Positions 17,123-24,823 of a stretch of DNA of 64,000 nt are shown piece by piece. A program made the translations under genes and the position numbers. This DNA comes from an uncultured bacterium (lineage in GTDB: Bacteria > Myxococcota_A > Polyangia > Polyangiales > Houyiibacteriaceae), in contig CALJDU010000003.1 in assembly GCA_938024995.1 (NCBI GenBank), positions 62,001 to 126,000 on the forward strand. The letters run 5' to 3'. The notes under the pieces are model-generated. The model was given only the letters and a program-made list of their open reading frames with translations. It was not told the DNA's origin and made no database searches. Every line of letters starts with the position of its first letter. Position 1 is the first letter of the stretch.

Positions 17123-17192
17123 GCGCGGCTTCAGTTGAGGTCAGCCGTGACTCAAGCCAGGCGCGGCTTCAGTCGAGGTCAGCCGTGACTCA
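17123..17192 (-). repeat. Tandem direct repeat covering the 3' end of a gene
   Basis: Two 32-bp copies (17123-17154 and 17161-17192), period 38, differ at one base (T/C). The right copy ends at the stop codon of the lipoprotein gene at 17190, so most of both copies lies just downstream of it. This looks like a local duplication of the sequence right after the gene. Each copy holds a small GTCA-GCCG-TGAC hairpin. Confidence 0.75.
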
Positions 17193-17777
17193 GGCGCCAG
17201 GGTCGATGGTGAACGGGATCTCGGCGACCAAGTGGTCATCGGCATCGCGCACGATGGTGGTCCACTCGCCGGGCATCTGCGCGTGGCGGGTGTAGGCCCA
17301 GGTGCGCCAGCGGTAGACGTTCGCCGGGATCTCAAGCTCAACGTGTCCGGTGGTCGTACCGTCCGGTCGCTCGAAGGTGACGTAGAGGAAGCGGGTGTCG
17401 TCGCTGGTGTTGCGTACCGCCATGTGCGCGTAGAGGCGCTCGTCGCTGGAGACGAAGAGGTCGGTCGCATCGGTCGGCTCCCGGTTCTCGACCCCGCGGG
17501 TCATCGCGGCGCGACGAAGCGAGAGACCATCCACGTCGCGGAGCTCGGTCTCTCGGACAGGAGCGGGAGCCTCGGTGCGCGCAACGGACGGCGTCGCCGC
17601 AACGGTTGTGATTCCAGTCGGAACCGCGGCTTGCTCTGGAACATCGAGCTCGAGCTGAAGACCCGCAGTGGCCGGGGTCGTGGCTTCCAGGCGAGGCGTC
17701 TCTTCTTCCGTAGACGAGCACGCGCCGAGGCAAAGGGTGAGAAGGAGGGCGAGAAGAATCATGGGCTTGTTGTCCAT
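17190..17777 (-). CDS. Lipoprotein with DUF2914-like domain
   Basis: 195 residues. The signal peptide ends in lipobox LGAC (Cys20), followed by a Thr/Ala/Pro/Glu-rich linker to about residue 90. The C-terminal ~90 residues have the DUF2914 pattern: YAHMAVRNTS, FLYVTFERPDGT, VELEIPANVYRWRTWAYTR, PGEWTTIVRDAD. This domain is common in myxobacterial envelope proteins and has no known activity. Another gene with the same strand follows (SMUG1 at 17074). Upstream is a ~280-bp gap to the divergent PilZ gene. Confidence 0.8.
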   Translation of the reverse strand: MDNKPMILLALLLTLCLGACSSTEEETPRLEATTPATAGLQLELDVPEQAAVPTGITTVAATPSVARTEAPAPVRETELRDVDGLSLRRAAMTRGVENREPTDATDLFVSSDERLYAHMAVRNTSDDTRFLYVTFERPDGTTTGHVELEIPANVYRWRTWAYTRHAQMPGEWTTIVRDADDHLVAEIPFTIDPGA

Positions 17778-18060
17778 GCCCCGGACTAGAGCACTGAGCG
17801 TGCCGACCTGAAATTATTGAGGAAAACGCCGCCAACGCTGGACACGCGTGTCAAGAAGAACCCGATTCCCAGTATCGCCGTTAAACTTAGTGATAACAGG
17901 TAGATAGAGATGCCTGTGTTTCCATCGCAGCTCGTTCAAGGTCGCCTAAAGCGTAATGATTACGGTGCTTGCCTACGATTCTCGGAGTTCAGACACAGTC
18001 GGGTTTCTCGCGTGATCCGATCGTTTCTAGGTAGCATGTTGTCCTACATTGGAGCACATG

Positions 18061-18537
18061 ATGGTGACTACCCTCAGCACAGCGCCTCGGCGCAAGATCG
18101 TTCGCCGCGCCCTTCGCGGAAAGTGTCGCTGCCTCGCGATTCGCACTCAGGACTTTCGCCTTATTGGTGAACGCGTTCTCGACGTCTCTCCTTTTGGAAT
18201 GATGATCGCGTGCGACGAGGAAGCGCAGGTGGGTGAAGAGGTCGTCGTCGCGTTCGAACTCGACGGCCAGCGTCCCGGTGGTCCGGAGAGCGAGTGGTAC
18301 GACGCGATCGGGGAAGTCGCGCGGGTCATCGAAGGCTACCGTGACGGCGACCAGGGCTACTGTATCGGGCTCAAGTTCACCGAGATCCCGCTCGCGACGC
18401 GGATGGCGTTGCGCAAGCGCTTGGTTGGCGTGCCGCCTCCCGTGCCGTCGCGGCCGCTTCGTATCATGGCGCGCAGCATCAAGTACCCGCCGATAGCGTC
18501 GCTCACGCCGTCCGGCTCCGTTTCGCTGTCGTCCTAG
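18061..18537 (+). CDS. PilZ-domain protein (c-di-GMP binding)
   Basis: 158 residues. ATG 18061 is chosen because GGAG at 18051-18054 is at proper spacing; TTG 18049 and ATG 18058 are possible. The PilZ ligand motifs are visible: an Arg-rich RxxxR (within IVRRALRGKC) and D-V-S-P-F-G (D/NxSxxG) about 25 residues later, then beta strands ending in CIGLKFTEI. Single-domain PilZ proteins act as c-di-GMP receptors that bind partner proteins. The target is not evident from neighbours. The 280 bp upstream are relatively AT-rich, include the perfect 12-bp palindrome GACACGCGTGTC (17841-17852), and probably hold its promoter. Confidence 0.82.
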   Translation: MVTTLSTAPRRKIVRRALRGKCRCLAIRTQDFRLIGERVLDVSPFGMMIACDEEAQVGEEVVVAFELDGQRPGGPESEWYDAIGEVARVIEGYRDGDQGYCIGLKFTEIPLATRMALRKRLVGVPPPVPSRPLRIMARSIKYPPIASLTPSGSVSLSS

Positions 18538-18547
18538 CAGCAGCCTG

Positions 18548-19516
18548 TTAGAGCGGGATCGCGAGGAGCGTCGCCACACTTCCGCCGATCACGAGCAGGC
18601 TGATGAACATGCGGAGCGCGGCGGCGCCAGATCCACGCGAGGGCATCGAGGCGATCACGCGCTTCTGATCGGCTTCGCGGAAGGGCCCGGCGCCGACGGA
18701 CACTGGCGTCGTCAAGACGGCTCCGTAGCTTCCGCGGACCAAGGGAAGCACCGGAACGGTCGAGCGCGCGAGCGGATCGAGGACGTGGGTGACACCGAAC
18801 GCGGTTCGAGAAGAGCGCGCGCTCCGGAGAAAGCGCACGAGCGAGATGTCGCTCATGAGAGTCCCGCCTGCGAGCGAGGCCGCGATCAGCGTCGAGACGA
18901 TGGCGACGAACCACGAGGAGGTTCCGCGCGTTGGGTTGGCGTCGATCAAGCTCGGTAAGAACGCGGCTCGACCGCTGAGCGGCGGCGACGGTTGAAGGAC
19001 AAACCAGGCCGCGCCGATCCCGATCGCCAGCACCAGACCCGCCGAGATCAGCGAGGCGGTGGCGTAGCCATCGTGCGACGGACGCTCGTGAAGCGACCGG
19101 GTCAGGTGAACCATGGGGAGCAGCGCGACGCCGAACGCGAAGCCATAGAAGCACCCGACCGGGCAGCCCACCGACAGGCCCGCGATGAGCGCGCCCATGG
19201 AGCCGATGAAGCTGTGGTGGCGCGCGAAGGTCACGAGGAACATACACGTCGCGGTGTTCAGGATGCCGACGCCCATCGCGGTGATCAGGACATCCGCGTT
19301 GCGCGTCTTCCGTTGAAGCGCACGGCGACAGAGCAACATGGCCCAGAACGTGGTGCTCGCGAAGACCAACCAGCGCGAGAGCGTCAGGTGTCCGCGACCC
19401 AGCTCGCGGATGCCCCAGCTGACGAGCGGGGGCGCTGCGGCGCCAGCGGTGACCGCGATCGCGGCGCTCAGGAGGTAGGCCGCGCGCTCAGGCGACTTCT
19501 TGATCGGCTTGAACAT
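18548..19516 (-). CDS. Multi-pass membrane protein of unknown function
   Basis: 322 residues with about seven hydrophobic segments (for example near residues 12-32, 50-66, 80-100, 108-135, 155-175, 200-220 and 300-320). The middle part contains a GCPVGCFYGF motif with two close cysteines. No family is recognised. It lies 65 bp downstream of the LRR gene on the same strand and may be the fourth gene of the MoxR/vWA-like operon, where it could be the membrane component (inference). Confidence 0.6.
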   Translation of the reverse strand: MFKPIKKSPERAAYLLSAAIAVTAGAAAPPLVSWGIRELGRGHLTLSRWLVFASTTFWAMLLCRRALQRKTRNADVLITAMGVGILNTATCMFLVTFARHHSFIGSMGALIAGLSVGCPVGCFYGFAFGVALLPMVHLTRSLHERPSHDGYATASLISAGLVLAIGIGAAWFVLQPSPPLSGRAAFLPSLIDANPTRGTSSWFVAIVSTLIAASLAGGTLMSDISLVRFLRSARSSRTAFGVTHVLDPLARSTVPVLPLVRGSYGAVLTTPVSVGAGPFREADQKRVIASMPSRGSGAAALRMFISLLVIGGSVATLLAIPL

Positions 19517-19581
19517 GAGGCAGGTACAGCCCGAGCTCCCCGATGCTTCCTCCCGTCACAAAATCGTCGCAACTCCCGCTG

Positions 19582-20550
19582 CTACTCAACCACCGGCTCG
19601 TAGGGCTCTTCCTCGTGGGCGTTGAACTCATGATCCAGCCGCGTCACGTCGCGGTGGTCGTTTTGGTTCCACATCGCGACATCGATCCGCGCGTCGAGCA
19701 GCTCTTGATAGAGCTCGCGGGTGACCGCCGGCCGGCGCATCTTAAAGTCGATCTGCGTCAGCGTCGCGCTTCGCGAGAGAACCGCGCGGGCGGTCGCGGC
19801 GCCGCACTTGTGAAGGGTCAGCTCCTCGAGGCGGGTCAGCCCAGGTGACTGAATCAGCTGCGCGCAGAATTCATCTGCGCGACCCGTGATGTGGAGCTCA
19901 CGAAGCGCCGGGAGACCGTGGATCACGTCCGGGAAGTCATCGCGCGCGATCTGCCGAACGCTCAGGGTCAGCCGACTGAGCCGCGGGAACGCGAGCGCGG
20001 TGTGTTTCGGCTGGCGCGTGAGGAAGAGCGAGAGCGCGCGGAGCGTCGGGTGTTCTGCGCGCGTGAGATCCGCGTCGCGCGCCGCGACCTTCAACGAGCG
20101 CAGCGCCGGCAAGGCCGCGAGCGCAGGCGCCAGGTTGGTGACCTCGCAGGCGCGGCTGGTCAGCGTCAGCTCCCGGACCGCGCGAGGCTGCGTCGCGATC
20201 GCGGCGAGATCACGCTCAAACCCCTCGCCCCGGACGCCGAAGATCGAGAGGCGCGTTAGGAAGCGGGCCGCGGGAAGATCGAGGAGCCGCGCGCGCGTCT
20301 CGTGGTCAAGGAGCCGCGCGTCGAGGGTCGCGCCGTCGATGAAGCCATAACGCCAGTGGATCTTCGCGCCCTCTTCGGAGATGCCATCCAGCCACGAAGC
20401 GCGGTTGTCGTGCAGGACGCTCGCGATGCGGCTCAACGCGCGGGGGTCGCCTTTGCGCGCGAGCACGATCAGCTCTCCGCGAGGGTCACCAAGGCTCATG
20501 AGGTGATCCGCGAAGACCGCCCAGAGCTCAAGGTCATCGGGGTCTCGCAT
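19582..20550 (-). CDS. TIGR02996-like (repeat-companion domain) protein with LRR-type repeats
   Basis: 322 residues as drawn from ATG 20550. The N-terminus LWAVFADHLMSLGDPRGELI matches the repeat-companion domain (TIGR02996) seen before repeat arrays in myxobacteria and planctomycetes. Residues 90-290 form degenerate leucine-rich repeats (LPALRSLKVAARDADL, FPRLSRLTLS, LPALRELHITG, LTRLEELTLHKCG), giving a curved interaction surface. The drawn start cuts into the first helix of the domain, since in-frame DELSRAL lies upstream. A CTG at 20598 overlapping the upstream stop (CTGA) may be the true start. It is the likely effector or adaptor of the MoxR-vWA-like set. Confidence 0.75.
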   Translation of the reverse strand: MRDPDDLELWAVFADHLMSLGDPRGELIVLARKGDPRALSRIASVLHDNRASWLDGISEEGAKIHWRYGFIDGATLDARLLDHETRARLLDLPAARFLTRLSIFGVRGEGFERDLAAIATQPRAVRELTLTSRACEVTNLAPALAALPALRSLKVAARDADLTRAEHPTLRALSLFLTRQPKHTALAFPRLSRLTLSVRQIARDDFPDVIHGLPALRELHITGRADEFCAQLIQSPGLTRLEELTLHKCGAATARAVLSRSATLTQIDFKMRRPAVTRELYQELLDARIDVAMWNQNDHRDVTRLDHEFNAHEEEPYEPVVE

Positions 20551-20594
20551 GAGCGCGCGAGACAGTTCGTCCGAGGTCAGCGCGGTCGCGTCGG

Positions 20595-21947
20595 TCAGAG
20601 GACTGCTCGAAGGGTCGCGAGCTGCGAAGACGCGAAGGGCGCGATGCCTTCGACCGATTCAAGGGCGACCGCCGCGTCGAGCGGAGCGGGCGGAGCCTGG
20701 GCGCTGCTGATGAAGATGACACGCGACTCGCCGACCTTCTCGCGCTCTGCCGCGACCTCGAGCGCGCGCTCGATCGGCTCGACCACGATCTCAACGATAC
20801 CCGCCGAGAGCTGCGTCGCGAAGACCAGCTCGGCGAGAGCGCGCTCTTCATCGAGGACGATGTCGGGGAAGACGAGGCGGATCTTCAAGGCGTCCTCCTC
20901 CAGGATCTCCGCGAGCCGCCGGACGCAGACCAAGGTCCCGGCGAGCGCCAGCACGATGCGCTGATAGCGCGAGCCGGGATCCCGGACGCGCGCTCGGGTG
21001 AGGTCCTCCGAGAACAGGACCGTCACGTGATGCTGCGCGCGATGAAAGACGCTCTCATCGCGCGTGTAGTAGAGGAGCTCTCCGCTCGCCCAGCGCACGT
21101 CGAAGAGATCGACACCTTTGCCATCCGGTTCCATGTACGCGAGCTCGGAGCTGACCAGGTTCTCGATGGTTCCGTTCGTCGACATCGAGGAGTAGCCGCC
21201 GATGGGATAGGTGTTCTCGTCGTCGAGGTTGCTGCGGTGATGACCCGCGACCCGTTTGGTCCGGCGGATGCGCCGCGGCACGAGACGCTCGAGTTCTTGA
21301 GCGGCGTCCGCGACCTGAGTCAGCGCGAAGCGGGCCGCGCGGGATCGCAGCGCTTCGAGGTTCTCGAGCGCGACCAGATCGGCGTCCGCCAAGAGCGCTC
21401 CGGTTCGCCGAGCCGCGCTCACCAGCGCGTCATAGCCCGCGCAGATGAGCTCCGCGCTCTCGTCGTCCTGCAAGGCGGAGAAGCCGCTCTGGGAAATCTC
21501 GGTGATCTGTCGCCGCGCGATACGCCGCACCTTGGCCGCGTTGACCTGCGCGCCGATGTGTCGCGTACGGCTGAGGATCTGATCGACGACCACGATGACC
21601 GCCGCGGTGCGCTGGTGCGGAGAGAGCAGAGCGACCGCGTCGCGCGCCGCCTCCAGCCGTCGATCCGCGAGCAGACGACCAAAGAAGTGTTCGCGGTAGC
21701 GGGCGCGCGCATCGGCGACCGGTCCCCGTCCCGCGTCGACGTTCGCTTGAACGCGATCCCGATGGAAGAGCGCGCGGCCGAGATCCAAAATGACGCCCAG
21801 CGGCGGGAGCGTCGCGAGCTCCGCAGAGACCCCCTCGATCCACGGCGCTTGCTCGACCCAGAGGCGCTCGTCTTCGGCTTCCGCGTGGAGCGAGAGCCCG
21901 AGACTGGCCCACCCATCAGTCGCGTCGTCATCCACCAAGATGCTCAT
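20595..21947 (-). CDS. vWA-like partner of the MoxR ATPase with degenerate metal site
   Basis: 450 residues. The N-terminal ~250 residues are helical and Arg-rich. Then comes a segment typical of vWA proteins encoded next to MoxR ATPases: GTIENLVSSELAYM, LFDVRWASGELLYY, then the first vWA strand. In canonical vWA domains this strand ends in DxSxS (MIDAS); here it reads TVLFSEDLTRA, so the metal site looks lost. The rest (YQRIVLALAGTLVCVRRLAE, IRLVFPDIV, GIVEIVVEP) follows the vWA alpha/beta order. It lies 40 bp after the MoxR gene and 44 bp before the LRR gene, on the same strand. Assignment rests on motif order and neighbourhood. Confidence 0.65.
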   Translation of the reverse strand: MSILVDDDATDGWASLGLSLHAEAEDERLWVEQAPWIEGVSAELATLPPLGVILDLGRALFHRDRVQANVDAGRGPVADARARYREHFFGRLLADRRLEAARDAVALLSPHQRTAAVIVVVDQILSRTRHIGAQVNAAKVRRIARRQITEISQSGFSALQDDESAELICAGYDALVSAARRTGALLADADLVALENLEALRSRAARFALTQVADAAQELERLVPRRIRRTKRVAGHHRSNLDDENTYPIGGYSSMSTNGTIENLVSSELAYMEPDGKGVDLFDVRWASGELLYYTRDESVFHRAQHHVTVLFSEDLTRARVRDPGSRYQRIVLALAGTLVCVRRLAEILEEDALKIRLVFPDIVLDEERALAELVFATQLSAGIVEIVVEPIERALEVAAEREKVGESRVIFISSAQAPPAPLDAAVALESVEGIAPFASSQLATLRAVL

Positions 21948-21986
21948 CGCGTTCCGATCATAGCGCGTCCGCGTCTCGCTGGTTCA

Positions 21987-22994
21987 TCAGAGCCCGAGCA
22001 GGGTCGGGACCTTCTCCTCGAGCAGCGCGAGCTCCTCGCGGGTCTCACCGAGATGCGCGAGCAGGCGCAGATCGTCACGCTCGACGCGTCCGCCGTGGAA
22101 GAGCCAGGCGCGCGTACGCAAGAGCCGGTAGAGCTTCACGACGCGTCGATCGCTGACGAAGATCTCGTCCTCGCGGCGGATGGTCTTGAGGACGCGGCGG
22201 AACTCCCGCATGACCTCTTCAGGGAAGAAACGATCGCGATCGCGCTCCACGCCGTCGCGGGTCTCCTTCTGATCCGCCATCGTCAACGTGAGGTAGCGAC
22301 CCGCGCGCAAGATGTCGTCGAGCGAGGCGTGCCCCTCGACCCACGGTCGCGCGTTCGTCTCCTTGTGCGTCTGCCCATCGAGACCGGCGTCGATCAGCTC
22401 AACGAAGTGGTCGTCTTGGACGCTGTGGCAGATCACCTTGAGCGCGAAGCGGTCTCGAAGCGCGCCGAGCTCCGCGTGCTCGGGGATCTCGTTGGTGGCG
22501 CCAAAGAGCACCTCAAGCGGCACCTTCACGGGTTGACCGTCTTGGTAGTACTTTCGCTCGTTGATCACCGTGAGCAGCGCGTTCAAGATCGCGGAGTTTG
22601 ACTTGAAGACCTCATCGAGGAAGACGAGCTTGGCGTCCGGCAGTCGACCGCCGACTCGCCTCACGAAGCGGCCCTCGCGGAGCTGCTTGATGTCGATCGG
22701 ACCCATTACCTCGGAGGGCTCGGTGAAGCGCGTGAGGAGATATTCGAAGTAGTCGTCCTGGCTCACCCCAAGCGCGTCGCGGAACTTCGTGACCAGCTCC
22801 GACTTGGCGGTCCCTGGAACGCCCACGAGCAGGAGCGGCTCTCGCGCGACCGCCGACACCACCATGAGATCGATGATGTGCTGACGCTTGACGAAGAACC
22901 GTCCCAGCGAGGTCCGGAACCGGTTGAGGCGCGCTCGAATCTCGCTCGCGTCCGCGGCGAGGTCGTCGAGCGTGAGCGAGGAGAGCTCGGTCAT
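21987..22994 (-). CDS. MoxR-family AAA+ ATPase
   Basis: 335 residues from ATG 22994. The frame is open upstream but that part is Ser/Arg/Cys-rich and unlike the family; ATG 23003 and 23006 are alternatives. Motifs: Walker A GVPGTAKS (58-65), Walker B KLVFLDEVFK (122-131) with the MoxR-type KSNSAILNALLTVINERKY after it, sensor 1 LFGATNE, and the arginine-finger region LRDRFALK (179-186). MoxR ATPases remodel partner proteins and are usually paired with vWA proteins, as here. It is first in a minus-strand set of four genes reaching down to 18548. Confidence 0.9.
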   Translation of the reverse strand: MTELSSLTLDDLAADASEIRARLNRFRTSLGRFFVKRQHIIDLMVVSAVAREPLLLVGVPGTAKSELVTKFRDALGVSQDDYFEYLLTRFTEPSEVMGPIDIKQLREGRFVRRVGGRLPDAKLVFLDEVFKSNSAILNALLTVINERKYYQDGQPVKVPLEVLFGATNEIPEHAELGALRDRFALKVICHSVQDDHFVELIDAGLDGQTHKETNARPWVEGHASLDDILRAGRYLTLTMADQKETRDGVERDRDRFFPEEVMREFRRVLKTIRREDEIFVSDRRVVKLYRLLRTRAWLFHGGRVERDDLRLLAHLGETREELALLEEKVPTLLGL

Positions 22995-23165
22995 GAGGCG
23001 CATCATTGCAGAGTCTTCGCGGGATGCGGAGCGGAAAGAACAGTCGGAACGCCGCGCGGAACACGCCAAAGACAGAACCCCTGCGAGCGGCAACAGCCCG
23101 CGGCGAGCAGACAAGAACAGAGCCGCTTTTTTGCCTCCCTAGATCCCCCCGCGTAGCGTCTTCCC

Positions 23166-23681
23166 ATGCGACGCCACCTTCACGCCCTCGTCACGTACGT
23201 CCTCATCGCCTGCCCGATCGTCATGAGCGGCTGCATCTTGTCGAACCTCTCCCCAGAGGAGCGTCTCCGAGACGCGGTGGTCGGCTACAACGACGAGACC
23301 CGCTGGGTGCGGCTCGACCTCGCGGTTCAGCGTGTCGCGCCGATGTTTCGCGAGAACTTCCGCCAGATGCACCATCGCTGGGGCAACGACATTCAGATCG
23401 CGGACCTCGACGTTGTGCATGTCGAGACCGCCGGGGAAGACCGTGACCACGCGACGTCCCACGTGCTCGTGCGCTGGTACGCGCAGAGCGGCATGATCCT
23501 CGCGACGACCAAGCTCACCCAGGAGTGGCGCCGGATCGCGGGCGGCTACATTATGATCAGTGAGGTCGTCTCTGGGGGAGATGATCGTCTCCTCGAGATC
23601 CCGGTCGCGGAAGAGGAAGAGGGCGGCGAGAACCCGGAGCTCGGCGTCGAAGAAGAGACCGAGCTCGCGGTCGCGCGCTAA
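23166..23681 (+). CDS. Small lipoprotein, unknown function
   Basis: 171 residues. The signal peptide ends in lipobox MSGC (Cys23). The body (about 28-140) is a single alpha/beta domain with WVRLDLAVQRVAP, FRQMHHRWGNDIQIADLDV and HVLVRWYAQSGMILATTKL. It looks like a small NTF2-like or DUF-type domain but I cannot place it. The last ~25 residues are Glu-rich. The gene is divergent from the MoxR gene (about 170 bp apart) and is followed by a repeat-rich non-coding region. Confidence 0.7.
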   Translation: MRRHLHALVTYVLIACPIVMSGCILSNLSPEERLRDAVVGYNDETRWVRLDLAVQRVAPMFRENFRQMHHRWGNDIQIADLDVVHVETAGEDRDHATSHVLVRWYAQSGMILATTKLTQEWRRIAGGYIMISEVVSGGDDRLLEIPVAEEEEGGENPELGVEEETELAVAR

Positions 23682-23689
23682 CTCCTCTT

Positions 23690-24092
23690 TAGGGTCTTTT
23701 CTTTAGGGTCTTTATCGAAAGACCCTCTCGCCTTCGGCGATTCACCCAAACGTTCGCTTCGCTCTGCTGCGCGACCGCTTCGCTACGGCCCTGCGGCCGT
23801 TCTTGCTGTTTTGTTTTTAAGGGTCTGAGTCTCAGACCCTCGCGCCTGCGGCGCTTCACCCACCGTTCGCTTCGCTCTGCTGCGCGACCGCTTCGCTACG
23901 GCCCTGCGGCCGTTCTTGCTTCATGCTCGCTGGCGGTCCCCAATAGCTTTGCGTCACCGGCCTTGGCTGGGCGTCGTCTCGTGCTTGCTGGTCTTCCGTC
24001 CTTACTGGTCTTCCGTCCTTACTGGCTGTTCGCTCTGCTGCGCTACCACCCCTGCTTCATGCTGGCTGGCGTGTGCTTGCTGGCTGTTTGCT
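23690..24092. repeat. Repeat-rich non-coding region with hairpins
   Basis: About 400 bp without a gene. It contains two copies of a composite unit: a strong hairpin carrying GGGTC/GACCC, then a GC-rich mini-hairpin, then TTCACCCA, then a perfect 57-bp direct repeat (23751-23807 and 23864-23920, period 113). Further right are a 17-bp tandem repeat (CTGGTCTTCCGTCCTTA at 23988-24004 and 24005-24021) and several TGCTGGCTG motifs. The unit recurs in part at 34931-34985, so it belongs to a dispersed family. It may act as a terminator, since the first hairpin lies 24 bp after a stop codon. Confidence 0.75.
23705..23726. terminator. Perfect hairpin of the dispersed repeat unit
   Basis: A 9-bp perfect stem AGGGTCTTT (23705-23713) / AAAGACCCT (23718-23726) with loop ATCG, followed by a second mini-hairpin TCGCC-TTC-GGCGA (23728-23740). 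It stands 24 bp after the stop of the lipoprotein gene. T-rich sequence lies before rather than after it, so it may work as a terminator for the opposite strand or as a processed RNA end. Confidence 0.55.
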
Positions 24093-24767
24093 CTACCTCA
24101 CGGAGCGTAGGAGCTGGTCGAAGTCTGCGCGTGCTTCTTCCAGTGTCGCCTCGGGCCCGAGGAGCTTGAAGAACACAGGGCCTTCGGGAGCCGACACGAT
24201 CGCGCCCAGCAGTCGCTGTCCGGTTTGTGGGCCGGCGCGTGATCCCATCGGCATGGAGCTCTCGAACGTTCCGCTGACGTCGACGACGGTGACGTCGATC
24301 TCTCCGACCTTGCTGGCCTCGATGGTCGCGTGGTCACGGATGTTGCTTCCGTCGGGGCGCGAGAACTGACCGACCCAGCGATCGACGTTGCGCTGTACGG
24401 AGCCGCCCATGCCGGGGAAGTGCGAGACCGTCATCATCGCTTCGCCTGCTTCACCGCTCACGGTGTACTCCGCGAAGCGCATCTGGCTGCCGGGCGCGCG
24501 ACGTGTGAAACGTTCGGGCGCTTCCCAACCGATCCCGCCGACAGAGGGGTCGGGGAAGGTACCCGCTGCTGCAGGTGCGGCTGCTGCAGGTGCGGCCGCG
24601 GTCGGTGCGGTCGCGGAAGGCGCGCTCATCGCGGACGGAGCCGCAGGTGCGGCCATCGCGGACGGAGTCTCTGCGCGCGGTGTCGGCGGTTGCTCCACCG
24701 AGGGCCCGCGGTCGCAGCCGACGAGCGAGAAGGCGAGCAAGGCGATGAGCGAGAAGCGAGAGGTCAT
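24093..24767 (-). CDS. Lipoprotein with Ala/Pro-rich linker, unknown function
   Basis: 224 residues. The signal peptide ends in lipobox LVGC (Cys18). Residues 25-70 are an Ala/Pro/Ser/Thr linker with tandem AAAAP-type repeats. The C-terminal ~150 residues form one domain (IGWEAPERFTRR, MRFAEYTVSGEAGEAMMTV, DVTVVDVSGTFESS, RLLGAIVSAPEGPVFFKLLG). Its shape resembles proteins annotated as hypothetical in planctomycetes and myxobacteria, with no known role. It is 56 bp downstream of the TPR gene on the same strand. Confidence 0.75.
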   Translation of the reverse strand: MTSRFSLIALLAFSLVGCDRGPSVEQPPTPRAETPSAMAAPAAPSAMSAPSATAPTAAAPAAAAPAAAGTFPDPSVGGIGWEAPERFTRRAPGSQMRFAEYTVSGEAGEAMMTVSHFPGMGGSVQRNVDRWVGQFSRPDGSNIRDHATIEASKVGEIDVTVVDVSGTFESSMPMGSRAGPQTGQRLLGAIVSAPEGPVFFKLLGPEATLEEARADFDQLLRSVR

Positions 24768-24823
24768 GCGCGCACGCTACTCCAAGTTCGGGGGGATTTT
24801 CGAGCCACGCCTAACGAGAGAGC

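Noticed and set aside
17910..18170. Small plus-strand frame upstream of the PilZ gene
   Set aside because: No ribosome-binding site, no domain pattern, and it overlaps the well-supported PilZ start in another frame.
23690..24021. Insertion sequence or MITE
   Set aside because: There are hairpins and direct repeats but no terminal inverted repeats with target duplications and no transposase; a dispersed terminator-like repeat fits better.
23916..24169. Short Leu/Cys-rich frames in the repeat region
   Set aside because: They arise from TGCTGGCTG-type repeats and end inside the minus-strand lipoprotein gene.
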